A stretch of 64,000 nucleotides of DNA, taken from assembly GCA_046290675.1 (NCBI GenBank), contig JBKAHA010000002.1, positions 1-64,000 of the forward strand, given 5' to 3'. The stretch is from Aureliella sp046290675 (GTDB lineage: Bacteria > Planctomycetota > Planctomycetia > Pirellulales > Pirellulaceae). Positions 33,260 through 42,664 of the stretch are shown here, in pieces; within the stretch, counting starts at the first letter, position 1; each line of letters begins with the position of its first letter. The notes below the pieces were generated by a model. It searched no databases, was not told where the DNA came from, and worked only from the letters and a program-made list of their open reading frames with translations. The position numbers were made by a program, and so were the translations under genes.

Positions 33260-35731
33260 TTACTGGATGTACAAGAATTGGTTCAGGTTGAGGGCCACTA
33301 GGCACATTGCCTTCCTTGCGTCAGGTTGGCTCAGACCATGATCGTTCGTGAGCCGCTCAACCAGCTCGACCAACTCTTTCACATTTTCTTCATCCGGAGC
33401 CATGCCAGTACACAGTTCAAGTGCTCGCGATGCGAGGCTCGCGGTGTCACTTCCCGCTTCTCGCTGAACACGGGCCAGTAGTTTGGCGGATTGTTGTTGC
33501 ATCCAATCGCTGTTGAGCAAGGTCAAAGCCTGACCAGGCTGAGTCGTCAAAAAGCGGGCTTCGCAACTAATGTCCGTATCGGGGAAATCGAAGGCGGTTA
33601 GCAACGGTACAGGAAGCGAACGCTTTACGTGAATGTAGATGCTGCGTCGCGCTTGCTCTGAAGCAGGTGAGTTCCCCCATCCGTTACCTGGCTTCGACTG
33701 ACTGGCAAGAACTTCCTGTGACAGTCTGGGGTACATGCTTGGACCCTGCAGTTGCCGGTTCAATTCGCCCGTCACGGCTAGCACGCTGTCACGCACCTGC
33801 TCAGCACTTAGCCGCTTTAGGTTTTGACGCCAGAACAAGTTGTTGTCGGGATCTTGAGCGAGTGCTGTTCCGTTGGCTTGCGTGCTCATGCGATAGGTGC
33901 TGGACAACAGAATCGCGCGATGGATCGACTTCAAATGCCAGTCGCCTTGTACCAGCTTGGTGGCCAAATAATCGATCAAAAGTGGGTGGGTGGGGGCATC
34001 GCCCATTAAGCCAAAGTTGTTCGGTGACCGAACAATCCCACGCCCAAAGTAGTGCAGCCATATGCGGTTCACGATCACTCGCGGAGTCATCCAGTTCTCG
34101 TCGCTTGCGATCCAATCTGCAAGAGCTCGTCTTCGGCCGGCGGAATTTTCATTTTGAGCAGTGAATTCTGGGATGCCGCCACCCAACAACTTTGGAAACA
34201 CGGGCTCGGCGACGTCGCCTTCAGCATGTGGGCTGCCACGTGCCAAGATATGCGTGTCTGGCGGATCCGTATCGACTTTGCCGAGCCCTAGCACAGTGCG
34301 GCGGGGTGGTAGTTCGCTTAACTTCCGGGCGATTTCGGCGATCTCTGCTTTCATATCGGAGTAAGTGGCAAAGGTCTCCTGGTCGACGAATAGATGTAAC
34401 TTCTCCTTCAGCGTTTTGGCTCTGCGACGACCTTCCGTTGCACGTTGATCCGGGCCATCCATTTTCTTGATGGCTTCTTGTTCAATTTTCCGAGCCTTTT
34501 CGTTGAGCTCACGTCGTCGCGCATTTAGATCTCGGTGCTGATCAGCGATATCGGGATCAAGATCGACTTGGTTGTTCGTTGTTTGGTCGCGACGAGTCCC
34601 ATAGGGAGTCACGTCGCGCATGAAAGCGACGAGGCTGTAATAGTCTTTCTGTGTGATGGGGTCGATCTTGTGATCATGGCAACGTGCACAGTTGAACGTG
34701 AGCCCCAACATCCCCTGCCCCGTCGTCGTGACCAAGTCATCGAAGCCATCGAACAAAGCTTGCTTGGGATCAGCGGGTTCGTCATCCCAGAGCCCGAGGC
34801 GATAATAACCCGTTGCTGTGAGCGAGTCGTCCGAAGTCTCATCCAACTCGTCACCTGCAATCTGTTCTCGAATGAATCGATCGTAGGCTTTGTCTTCATT
34901 CATGGCGCGCACAACGTAGTCGCGATATTTGAAGGCATTCGGCTTGGGGTTGTCTCGTTCGAAGGAATTCGTTTCGGCATATCGAACGACATCCAACCAA
35001 ACACGCGCCCATCGTTCTCCGAAACTGGGTTGGCTTAAAAGTTCGTCAACCAATTCTTCATAGGTCGTATTATCCCAATCCTTGGCTAATCGTTTCACTA
35101 TTTCGGGCTGCGGCGGAAGACCCGTGATGTCTAGGTAGAGCCGCCGGATGAGTTCGGCTGGCCTTGCTTCTGGGGCCGGTGATAATCCGGCTGATTCAAG
35201 TCGACTGAGAACGAAACGGTCGAGTGGACTCTGTGGCCAATTGTCATTGTTGACGCTCGGTGGTGTGGGGTCCTGAACAGGTTGAAATGCCCAGTGTTTC
35301 TCATACTCTGCACCGCCGTCGATCCAGCGGCGGAACGCATCGACCTCTTCTTCAGTGAGCCGTTTGCCCTCCGGAGGCATCTGGTCATATTCTTCCGTCG
35401 AAGTGATCCGCCGAATCAACTCACTCTTGTTTGCGTCGCCAACCACGATCGGAATTTCACCGCTATCGGCTTCCCCTAATAACGACTCACGATCATCGAA
35501 ACGGATGTTGCCTTCCTGGAGGTCTGGCCCGTGGCATGCGTAGCAACGTCGTGCCAGCACGGTTTGGATGTCATTCGCAAAGTTGACTTTGGTTTCTTCG
35601 TCTGCAGCGACTGCATCAGAAAAGGTGAACGCGCAGCAGTACGCCACGAACGCAACGTTGATCCGTAGAAGCTGGGCGTACTGGCGCTGTGTGGAGATCC
35701 AGACGCGTTGTCGAGAAAGTCCATGAGTCAT
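33260..35731 (-). CDS. PSCyt1/DUF1549/DUF1553 planctomycete cytochrome-like protein
   Basis: About 823 residues from ATG 35731 (a TTG five codons upstream is possible). A hydrophobic signal (AFVAYCCAFTF) leads to a planctomycete cytochrome C (PSCyt1) domain with the haem-binding CYACH and distal methionine in QMPPEGKRL. The DUF1549 segment (PLDRFVLSRLESAGLSPAPEA, RRLYLDITGLPPQPE) and the C-terminal DUF1553 (ALADWIASDENWMTPRVIVNRIWLHYFGRGIV, LLSSTYRMST) follow in the usual order. One haem is predicted. It is the upstream partner of the DUF1501 gene and probably co-transcribed. Confidence 0.92.
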   Translation of the reverse strand: MTHGLSRQRVWISTQRQYAQLLRINVAFVAYCCAFTFSDAVAADEETKVNFANDIQTVLARRCYACHGPDLQEGNIRFDDRESLLGEADSGEIPIVVGDANKSELIRRITSTEEYDQMPPEGKRLTEEEVDAFRRWIDGGAEYEKHWAFQPVQDPTPPSVNNDNWPQSPLDRFVLSRLESAGLSPAPEARPAELIRRLYLDITGLPPQPEIVKRLAKDWDNTTYEELVDELLSQPSFGERWARVWLDVVRYAETNSFERDNPKPNAFKYRDYVVRAMNEDKAYDRFIREQIAGDELDETSDDSLTATGYYRLGLWDDEPADPKQALFDGFDDLVTTTGQGMLGLTFNCARCHDHKIDPITQKDYYSLVAFMRDVTPYGTRRDQTTNNQVDLDPDIADQHRDLNARRRELNEKARKIEQEAIKKMDGPDQRATEGRRRAKTLKEKLHLFVDQETFATYSDMKAEIAEIARKLSELPPRRTVLGLGKVDTDPPDTHILARGSPHAEGDVAEPVFPKLLGGGIPEFTAQNENSAGRRRALADWIASDENWMTPRVIVNRIWLHYFGRGIVRSPNNFGLMGDAPTHPLLIDYLATKLVQGDWHLKSIHRAILLSSTYRMSTQANGTALAQDPDNNLFWRQNLKRLSAEQVRDSVLAVTGELNRQLQGPSMYPRLSQEVLASQSKPGNGWGNSPASEQARRSIYIHVKRSLPVPLLTAFDFPDTDISCEARFLTTQPGQALTLLNSDWMQQQSAKLLARVQREAGSDTASLASRALELCTGMAPDEENVKELVELVERLTNDHGLSQPDARKAMCLVALNLNQFLYIQ

Positions 35732-36261
35732 TGGATCAATCTTCAAGGCAGGGAAGGAATCGATGCGAAACTAGCCAGGCTAGTCTTGCAACCGGCGGGG
35801 TCTTACTATCGTAAACAAAACGGGAGGTCTTTTCTCCCTTCTAGATGTCCCCGGAAGCTAGCATGACCGAGATTCTTTGTCACTTGTGATTGGCCAAGTT
35901 TGCTACGCGCTTTTTGGTTGTCGGCAACAAAAATACCCATTCTTGAGTCGGTCGCTAGGCTCGAACCGCGGAGTTCGAGGAGAGCTTTTTGTCTAGAAGA
36001 CTATGTAATTCCCGACTCGTATCGCTTTCGTGCCATTCTCTAGTCTGCGAGGTGGTCCGCTGGACTTAGACTCACAAGAACTCCTGTTTCAATTTGATTC
36101 GCTTAATTGCCATTCTGCAGGATGACAATGAATCAAAGCTGTCGGTAAGACATGTTCTCAAAGAAAATTCTTCGAGAAATGAAACAATTCGTGTCCGTCC
36201 ACGCGGCTTGAATTGAGCGCTTGCAGTGAATCCGAGTCGGTTCAAGTTTCGGCGCTCGTCG
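35732..36261. other. intergenic region with short hairpins
   Basis: These 530 bases lie between the PSCyt1 gene start and the end of the C25 peptidase gene. A 7-bp inverted repeat CTCGAAC/GTTCGAG with a 6-base loop lies at 35960-35979 followed by GAGAGCTTTTT, and a smaller CTAGC/GCTAG hairpin near 35773. Neither is a clear terminator. No gene is supported. Confidence 0.4.
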
Positions 36262-37920
36262 TTACTGTGGACTTGCCTTGGTAGGTCTAGGTTTACGCAC
36301 CACTAGTTCGTGGTAGCCAACTTGCCAATCGTCTTTGCCTTCCAGGTAACAGCGAACGCAGTATCGTCCATTGCTTAGGTTTTCTGGGAGTGTGAGAGCT
36401 TGCTCAAACTCACCGGAAGGAACCTGTCGTTGCTCGAGCACCAGGATGCGGTCGTTCGCGGCGTCGTACCGAGATTGAAACGCATTTCGACCATCTGTCG
36501 TATCAAGACCGACTTGGACACGATCGAGTTCCCGCCGTATTTGGTCGCGACGAAACCCGAACTCCACCATCATTTTGGCTTGAGACTTGGATGTACCGCG
36601 AACCACAATCTCTTCACCGGGTTGGGCTCGCGCTGGGGCTTGCAGCTCAACTTCATTGGGGTAGCGAATTCTTAGGCACGGATCACCAAGAAGGTGCATT
36701 TGCCAAACATGTTCTAGGCGTTCTGCACGTAGGTCGTAGTCTGCCGGGCTAAGCGATTTTGCGATGGAGGTGATGAGCTGCATTTGCCCCATGGCTTTGG
36801 GCTGGCGGTCAGAGCCGTTCGATGCTGAATCAGCAAGCATCTTCTGTTTCGATCGGAGAACAATTTCGCCAAGGGTTGGGACTCGATCTTCGTAGCAGTA
36901 CTTGAGCATTCCATCGGAGAGGGTCGCAAGGCCATAGGGCCCGCTCACCCGACTGGCTGCAATCGATGCAACAGGGCCGTCTGGCTTCAGTGTGAGGCGT
37001 TCTGCTAGGGAGTCTTCGACAGCATCAAAGGCACCAGTATAGCAAGCTAGAAAAATGGCAATTGGTGGGGCACTGCTCTTGATGGCCGGTATGTTCCGCT
37101 CGGTAAATATCGGAAGGTATTGATCATCAGCCTTCACGTAGTCCAGTGTTTTGACGTGGCCGTGTCCAATGTAAACCCAGAACATTCCACCCTGGTTCAA
37201 GCGGTTGATACAAGTTTCGCTGAATCGCCACGGATCCGGGCAGTAGTGACTACGTGTACTTGCCTGAGTCATCGTTAACTCGGACCAGCCCGGTATGCGA
37301 TCCGCAAGAAAACGCCGAGTGGTCATTTCAATCACGGAGTCAGCGATGGCGCCAAATCCCCCAACTCCGGCGATAATGTGGACGTCTCGGCGCCAGGCCG
37401 AAAAATCTGGATTGCTTTCGTAGCGTATGACTTTGTCGAGATACGCCTGAGCTTGCTCGGCAGTATCAGCCGGGATCCGTCCGACCGCTAAGTCCGGTAT
37501 TTCGTCTTCATTGAGATCACCATATGGATTGTCGGTGCCGATACGCTCGTCGCCGCCAAACTGAACCATCGCCGAGCTCTTGCGATAGAAAGTTGGAATG
37601 CTCTTTTCTGTTCGTGGATCGACGTCGCCTACGAGCAGCAGGAAGGTTGGCGATCCGCCCGGCTCTGGCACGCTTCCGGCCAAAGACCGGATTTGGTTAA
37701 GGAGCTCCGGTTGGCTCAGCTCCGCGTCAATCTCGCTGATCTCGTAACCTTGCGTTTCGCGGTACTGCTTCCATGTTTGTAGCGCAGACGCCCAGGCAGA
37801 AGGACGCACGAGGATAATCTCTTCGCCAGCCGATAACTGCGCACAAGACAGGCCGGAAACCAGGCTCATGAAAAAAAGGATCAGCAAAGGAAAAATCTGC
37901 TTTCCGGTTGATGCAGGCAT
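36262..37920 (-). CDS. secreted C25 (gingipain-like) cysteine peptidase
   Basis: From ATG 37920 the protein has 552 residues with a signal peptide (KQIFPLLILFFMSLVSGLSCAQ). The C25 caspase-like domain is recognisable: FLLLVGDVDPRTEKSIPTFY, PDLAVGRIPADTAEQAQAYLDKVIRYE, MFWVYIGHGHV (catalytic histidine) and IAIFLACYTGAFD (catalytic cysteine). A C-terminal beta-sandwich region of about 130 residues follows (VELQAPARAQPGEEIVVRG). The frame is open 68 codons farther upstream without similarity, and GGAG precedes ATG 37920. No type IX secretion genes are seen nearby. Confidence 0.88.
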   Translation of the reverse strand: MPASTGKQIFPLLILFFMSLVSGLSCAQLSAGEEIILVRPSAWASALQTWKQYRETQGYEISEIDAELSQPELLNQIRSLAGSVPEPGGSPTFLLLVGDVDPRTEKSIPTFYRKSSAMVQFGGDERIGTDNPYGDLNEDEIPDLAVGRIPADTAEQAQAYLDKVIRYESNPDFSAWRRDVHIIAGVGGFGAIADSVIEMTTRRFLADRIPGWSELTMTQASTRSHYCPDPWRFSETCINRLNQGGMFWVYIGHGHVKTLDYVKADDQYLPIFTERNIPAIKSSAPPIAIFLACYTGAFDAVEDSLAERLTLKPDGPVASIAASRVSGPYGLATLSDGMLKYCYEDRVPTLGEIVLRSKQKMLADSASNGSDRQPKAMGQMQLITSIAKSLSPADYDLRAERLEHVWQMHLLGDPCLRIRYPNEVELQAPARAQPGEEIVVRGTSKSQAKMMVEFGFRRDQIRRELDRVQVGLDTTDGRNAFQSRYDAANDRILVLEQRQVPSGEFEQALTLPENLSNGRYCVRCYLEGKDDWQVGYHELVVRKPRPTKASPQ

Positions 37921-38261
37921 AAAACACGAAACTCCAGCGAAAGGCGATCGATCCGCACGGCATGTTGATACCTGCCGCAAAACTCGGATTGCCCTGTAGC
38001 TTCTTTCGGTGAACTGTGGGTGTCGGTATCTACGAAGAATACCGCCGTTTGAGACTGCACGGCAAGGACAATCTAGGGGATGGCGTCGAGACCGCGGCGT
38101 GGAAGATCGAAATGAGCTCTTCAATCGTATCGACTGGGGATGGGCGCTTGGAAAGCGAGTTGAGAATTATTAGGCTGTTCGAATACGCTCAGCGATTCGG
38201 AGGCAAAGCGAGGCCCGTACGCTGAGATGGTAAGTTGCGCCCATCAAGAAGGAGTAAGTGT
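37921..38261. other. divergent intergenic region, no gene seen
   Basis: These 341 bases separate the C25 peptidase gene from the DUF2853 gene and must hold the promoters. A short frame at 38016-38225 exists but lacks a ribosome site and protein-like composition. Confidence 0.4.
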
Positions 38262-38576
38262 ATGTCTACCAACTACGTGGAAAGTATCGAGCGATTTACG
38301 GATAGTGTGGACACTTCGGCAATTGACAACATTGTGAAGTATCTTGGAATTGCTCTTCAGAGTGCGGATGGCTCCACCGTTGCCGCTTCCGATCCAGACG
38401 AATTAAAGACGATTCAGGATGGAGTTTGTGCTAAGAAGCTTGGGATGGATCCAAGTGAAGCCGAGGCAGCGATCCGACAAGTGAGTGAGATCATGAAGCA
38501 TGATTCAGCGAAGTGCCGGGTGACTTTCTACTACTTGTTGGCAGACAAAGCTGGAAAGCTCTCTTCATTTGCATAG
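38262..38576 (+). CDS. DUF2853 family protein
   Basis: This 104-residue all-helical cytoplasmic protein matches the DUF2853 pattern: a start helix, KYLGIALQSADGSTVAASDPDELKTI, KKLGMD and a C-terminal CRVTFYYLLADKAGKL. The function is unknown. AAGGAG precedes ATG 38262 by seven bases; an upstream in-frame ATG at 38235 would add nine residues and is not needed. Confidence 0.75.
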   Translation: MSTNYVESIERFTDSVDTSAIDNIVKYLGIALQSADGSTVAASDPDELKTIQDGVCAKKLGMDPSEAEAAIRQVSEIMKHDSAKCRVTFYYLLADKAGKLSSFA

Positions 38577-38635
38577 CGGCGACGGCGTCGGTCCAGGCCG
38601 ACTGAGCAAGTCACCGTCCTTTTAACAAGTCCGAT

Positions 38636-40003
38636 CTACGCAAGTCCGATTCCGTCCGGCGTATTCCAATACCCGCCCCGTGCGTGATCGCATTGAACAG
38701 GCGCTGGAGCCTTGGTTGCGTGAATACCGTGTTCGTCAAAGACACAGGTTCCGTGAACCAGAGTTTTCACTGGCCATCCCTTCAGCGTCTGCCCGGCCCA
38801 GGGGCTCCAACCGCTGCGTGTGTGCTGCTTTTCGTTTTCGATCGTGCGACTCTCATTCAGGTCAACGAGCACCAAGTCAGCGTCGTAGCCTTTCTCGATG
38901 CGCCCTTTGCCGACCATACCCCAGACGCGCGCAGGAGCATCACTCATCCAGCTTGCGACTTGGAGCAGCGTGATTCGTCCATGATTCACCTCGTTGAGCA
39001 TAAGAGCCAAGCTGTTCTCGACTGCTGGCAGACCACTCGGTGAATTTGGGTAACTGGCCTGCTTTTCCTCCAATGTGTGAGGAGCATGATCGGTCGCAAT
39101 GACTTGGATCGCGCCCTTGTGTAGGGCTTTCCAGATCGCTTCGCAATCCGATTTGTTTTTGACTGAAGGGTTCATTTGCACGAGTGTTCCGAGTCGGTCA
39201 TAGTCGTCAACCGAGAACAGCAGATGATGCGGGCAAGCTTCGGCGGTGATCCAGGGTTTGGCCGCTTCAATCTCGGGGATTTCAGCTCCGGTGCTAACGT
39301 GCAACACGTGAAAACGATGTTGGTGCCGCGTCGCTAGATCGATGGCTCGTTTGGTACAGATCAACGCCGCTGCATGATCACGGATTCTGGAGTGGTCGTG
39401 TACTCGTAGATTCTCACCGAGTTCTTCTTCCAGTCGCTTTTGGTTCTCGCGAACTGTCGTCTCATCCTCGCAGTGGGCACAAATTGGTAGGTCTGTCTCG
39501 GCGAAGATCCGTTCTAATGCCGATTGACTGTCAACCAGCAGGTTTCCGGTACTCGATCCAATAAAGATCTTGATTCCCGGCGCATGCTTGGCGGCCTTGA
39601 GTTCATCGACGTTGTCCTCAGTGGCACCGACATAAAACCCGTAATTCACGCGGCTTACGGCGGCGCCTCGATCATACTTTTTATTCAATTCCGCGACGGT
39701 TATTGCTGGCGGATTGGTATTCGGCATTTCGAGAAACGTCGTCACACCACCCGCAGCACAGCAGATACTACCGCTCTCAATATCTTCCTTGTGTGTGAAA
39801 CCCGGATCACGGAAATGCACTTGATCGTCGATGACACCTGGTAGCAGGGTCAGGCCGGCGCCTTCGATCACGACTTCTGCGGACTGGTCTCGAGCAGCAT
39901 CTATAGCGACAATGTTCCCGCCTTCGAGCAAGATGTTGGCCTGAGCAACTTCTTTTGAAAAAACAACTTCGGCATCTCGAATCAGCGTACGCGGTTGGGT
40001 CAT
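38636..40003 (-). CDS. pyrC: dihydroorotase (PyrC-like amidohydrolase)
   Basis: The 455-residue protein is a class I dihydroorotase-like amidohydrolase, which cyclises carbamoyl-aspartate in pyrimidine synthesis. Family motifs are GVIDDQVHFRDPG, GGVTTFLEMPNTNPPAI, ICAHCEDE, LHVSTGAEIPEIE and ATDHAPHTLEEK with the catalytic aspartate. In the metal-binding HxH motif the first histidine is replaced by Gln (Q-V-H). Other ligands (the His of CAHCEDE, of LHVST and of the Asp motif) are kept. I recall such Q-V-H members in related phyla. Dihydroorotase is the best call; allantoinase-like or inactive scaffolding are alternatives. Confidence 0.82.
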   Translation of the reverse strand: MTQPRTLIRDAEVVFSKEVAQANILLEGGNIVAIDAARDQSAEVVIEGAGLTLLPGVIDDQVHFRDPGFTHKEDIESGSICCAAGGVTTFLEMPNTNPPAITVAELNKKYDRGAAVSRVNYGFYVGATEDNVDELKAAKHAPGIKIFIGSSTGNLLVDSQSALERIFAETDLPICAHCEDETTVRENQKRLEEELGENLRVHDHSRIRDHAAALICTKRAIDLATRHQHRFHVLHVSTGAEIPEIEAAKPWITAEACPHHLLFSVDDYDRLGTLVQMNPSVKNKSDCEAIWKALHKGAIQVIATDHAPHTLEEKQASYPNSPSGLPAVENSLALMLNEVNHGRITLLQVASWMSDAPARVWGMVGKGRIEKGYDADLVLVDLNESRTIENEKQHTRSGWSPWAGQTLKGWPVKTLVHGTCVFDEHGIHATKAPAPVQCDHARGGYWNTPDGIGLA

Positions 40004-40223
40004 GAATTACTCGCTTTGAGGCATTGGAATACAGAGAGCCCAATTCTAATGCATCTCACGAAACACTTCGTCTACCATCGCGTTGGTCGCTCTGGTTTTT
40101 CATTGACCAACTTTACGCCTGAAATATTGCTTCCTTTCGACTGGGACTGTCTGCTTGGCTACAATCGCGAGATCGAACCGTCGATCCGAAACCGACCGCA
40201 GCCATGGACCGTGGAGTCATTCA

Positions 40224-41012
40224 ATGAATCATTGCTTCGCAACTCGAGTACCGACGCTTCCGTTCGCGCTCACGGCCTTCGTCGCCCTTACTTTCGGTGT
40301 CGGCTGCTCAATAGCTCAGGAGGAATCTTCCGTTGCTTTGATGGCTCGCGCACAGAGAGCGTTGTCCGAGGGCGACAATGGCGAGGCGGCCAAGTTGGCG
40401 GTCAGTGCGGCGGAGGCGGCAACAGACAACTACTCAATCTTGCAAGCTGCGGGCGAAGTGCTCTACCGCGCAGGGCGATCCAAGGACAGTCTGAAGTACT
40501 TCGACCGAGTTGTGGAAATGCAACCTCGGCTCGCTCCCTACAACTGGCAGCGAGGGCTGGCACTCTGCAGCGTGGAACGATTCAACGACGGGGCTGCTCA
40601 GTTCAAGACGCATCATGATGTCAATCCCGACGACGTTGAGAACAGTGCCTGGTACTTCTTGTGTATCGCTAAGACAGAGGGAATTGAAGCGGCTCGGAAG
40701 ACGGTGATTCCGAGTCGCGGTGATGGCCGTGAGCCGATGATGAGTGTTCTGGGAATGCTCAAGGACGAGTTGAAGCCAGAAGAGGTTGCACAAGCGGCAA
40801 TCGATAACACAAAGCCAGGGGGTTCTGAGCGAAAGAGAGCTCAATTCTACGCCGACCTCTATATCGCACTCTACTACGACAGCTTGAATCAGAGTGACGA
40901 GGCCAAACGTTACCTGGAGCGGAGCCTCGAGTACGGTAATGACGGTTATATGGTTGATGCCGCTCGTGTTTATCTCAAGGATCGTTTCGGAGGGCCGAAG
41001 AAGTCTAAGTAA
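40224..41012 (+). CDS. secreted TPR-repeat protein
   Basis: From ATG 40224 the protein has 262 residues with a signal peptide (residues about 12-33, ending FGVGCSIAQEES; the Cys could be a lipobox). Tetratricopeptide repeats follow: QRALSEGDNGEAAKLAVSAAEAA, GEVLYRAGRSKDSLKYFDRVVEMQP and QSDEAKRYLERSLEYGND. TPR proteins act as protein-protein scaffolds. GGAG precedes the ATG by eight bases; an in-frame start at 40155 is unlikely. It lies upstream of the Tad genes by 181 bases but no direct link is visible. Confidence 0.8.
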   Translation: MNHCFATRVPTLPFALTAFVALTFGVGCSIAQEESSVALMARAQRALSEGDNGEAAKLAVSAAEAATDNYSILQAAGEVLYRAGRSKDSLKYFDRVVEMQPRLAPYNWQRGLALCSVERFNDGAAQFKTHHDVNPDDVENSAWYFLCIAKTEGIEAARKTVIPSRGDGREPMMSVLGMLKDELKPEEVAQAAIDNTKPGGSERKRAQFYADLYIALYYDSLNQSDEAKRYLERSLEYGNDGYMVDAARVYLKDRFGGPKKSK

Positions 41013-41193
41013 TTGCTACTGGAGATTGGTTTTTTCGCAAAGATTCTGCGACCCGCAAGGTTTTCGTTAACCGTGATGTAAGCTTCCACAGCAAGTATTA
41101 CCGACTTGTTGTAGTTTGCGCGACGCATACCACTGGAGTGCAGTGGAAGTCGGCAAACAGGTCATCACAGACGTGTCCTGCTAGGTTCGCAAA

Positions 41194-42516
41194 ATGAAGA
41201 CTCTGAACAAGACGCCAAGAAATCCAGACCAATCCAAAGCCGAAGAATTCGATCTCATCAAGCGTCGGATTCACAATAAACTTGTCGACAAGCTCGACCT
41301 GAGTCGCATTGGCGACATGAAAGGCGACCAGTTGCGGAAAGAAATCCGGCTGGTTGTTGAACATCTTTGCGACGCTGAGAACACGCTGTTCAACCGCAGT
41401 GAACGCGACCGGATCATCGAGGAAGTTCTCGATGAGACCTTCGGTCTTGGGCCGCTCGAATTGTTGCTTAAGGACAATACGATCAGCGATATCATGATCA
41501 ATGGTCCCAAGCACATCTTTGTCGAGCGTCGCGGGCAGCTGGAGCGAACGCCAGTTGAATTCCGTGACAATACTCACTTGATGCAGATCATCGACCGGAT
41601 CGTTTCTAAAGTCGGCCGCCGGGTTGATGAGACTCAGCCGATGGTTGATGCTCGTTTGGAAGACGGTTCGCGGGTCAACGCTATTATTCCTCCTCTTGCT
41701 CTGGATGGTGCCGCCGTATCGATTCGTCGTTTCGGTTCTAACCCGCTGAAGCTGGAAGACTTGCTCAACTACAAAGCGTTGACGCCCGAAATGGTCATGT
41801 TGCTTGAGGGTTGTATCAAAGCTCGCTTAAACATGATCATCTGCGGTGGTACCGGTTCTGGTAAGACGACGCTGCTCAATACACTCAGTAGCTTTATCCC
41901 GAACGACCAGCGTATCGTGACGATCGAAGACGCGGCTGAATTGCAGCTTCAGCAGGAACACGTGGTTCGACTGGAAACACGCCCCGCCAATATCGAAGGT
42001 AACGGGGCTGTTACGGCGACGGACCTGGTGAAAAACGCTCTGCGTATGCGTCCTGAGCGAATCATCATCGGTGAGTGTCGTGGTGGTGAAACACTCGACA
42101 TGCTCCAGGCGATGAACACAGGCCACGATGGGTCACTAACGACGATTCACGCAAACAATCCTCGTGACGGTGTCGCTCGATTGGAAACCTTGGTCATGAT
42201 GGCCGGTTTTGAGCTGCCGATTAAGGCAATTCGTCAGCAGGTTTCTAGTGCGGTTGACTTGATCATCCAAGCAAACCGGCTTCAAGGGGGACCACGTCGG
42301 GTGACTCATATCACTGAGGTCGTGGGGATGGAGCAAGAGACTGTCGTCATGCAGGACATCTATCGCTTCAACCAGGATGGAATTGGTGAGGACGGCAAGG
42401 CCTTTGGGCACTTCTCATGCACGGGCGTAAGGCCTTCGTTCATGCACCGCCTCGAGTCCGCTGGAGTCCGCTTGCCTGCGAGTGCCTTCCGCGAACGTCG
42501 CATCATGGATGGTTGA
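41194..42516 (+). CDS. cpaF: Tad/Flp pilus secretion ATPase CpaF (TadA)
   Basis: This 440-residue AAA+ ATPase powers type IV Tad (Flp) pilus assembly or a related type II-like export. The N-terminal domain (about residues 30-150) precedes the ATPase domain with Walker A GGTGSGKTTLLN near residue 220, the Asp box and Walker B RMRPERIIIGECRGGE, and the SLTTIHANNPRDG His box. TadB and TadC follow on the same strand, making the usual ATPase plus two platform proteins. AGG precedes ATG 41194. Confidence 0.92.
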   Translation: MKTLNKTPRNPDQSKAEEFDLIKRRIHNKLVDKLDLSRIGDMKGDQLRKEIRLVVEHLCDAENTLFNRSERDRIIEEVLDETFGLGPLELLLKDNTISDIMINGPKHIFVERRGQLERTPVEFRDNTHLMQIIDRIVSKVGRRVDETQPMVDARLEDGSRVNAIIPPLALDGAAVSIRRFGSNPLKLEDLLNYKALTPEMVMLLEGCIKARLNMIICGGTGSGKTTLLNTLSSFIPNDQRIVTIEDAAELQLQQEHVVRLETRPANIEGNGAVTATDLVKNALRMRPERIIIGECRGGETLDMLQAMNTGHDGSLTTIHANNPRDGVARLETLVMMAGFELPIKAIRQQVSSAVDLIIQANRLQGGPRRVTHITEVVGMEQETVVMQDIYRFNQDGIGEDGKAFGHFSCTGVRPSFMHRLESAGVRLPASAFRERRIMDG

Positions 42517-42664
42517 TTCCAATTTCTAACCCAGGAATTCTTCCGCTTTGAGAATGTACAGAACTGGGTCTCAAAGATTCACTCTTGGCTAACTGCGGCG
42601 TGTCGCGGACAGCAGTTAGCCTGCAACATACAAGATTCGTGTCGAGAGCTAGGCGGGTGCCAGA

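Noticed and set aside
35880..35895. TTGTGATTGGCC motif resembling the end of the MITE-like repeat
   Set aside because: Only about 12 bases match and no left end or pairing blocks accompany it.
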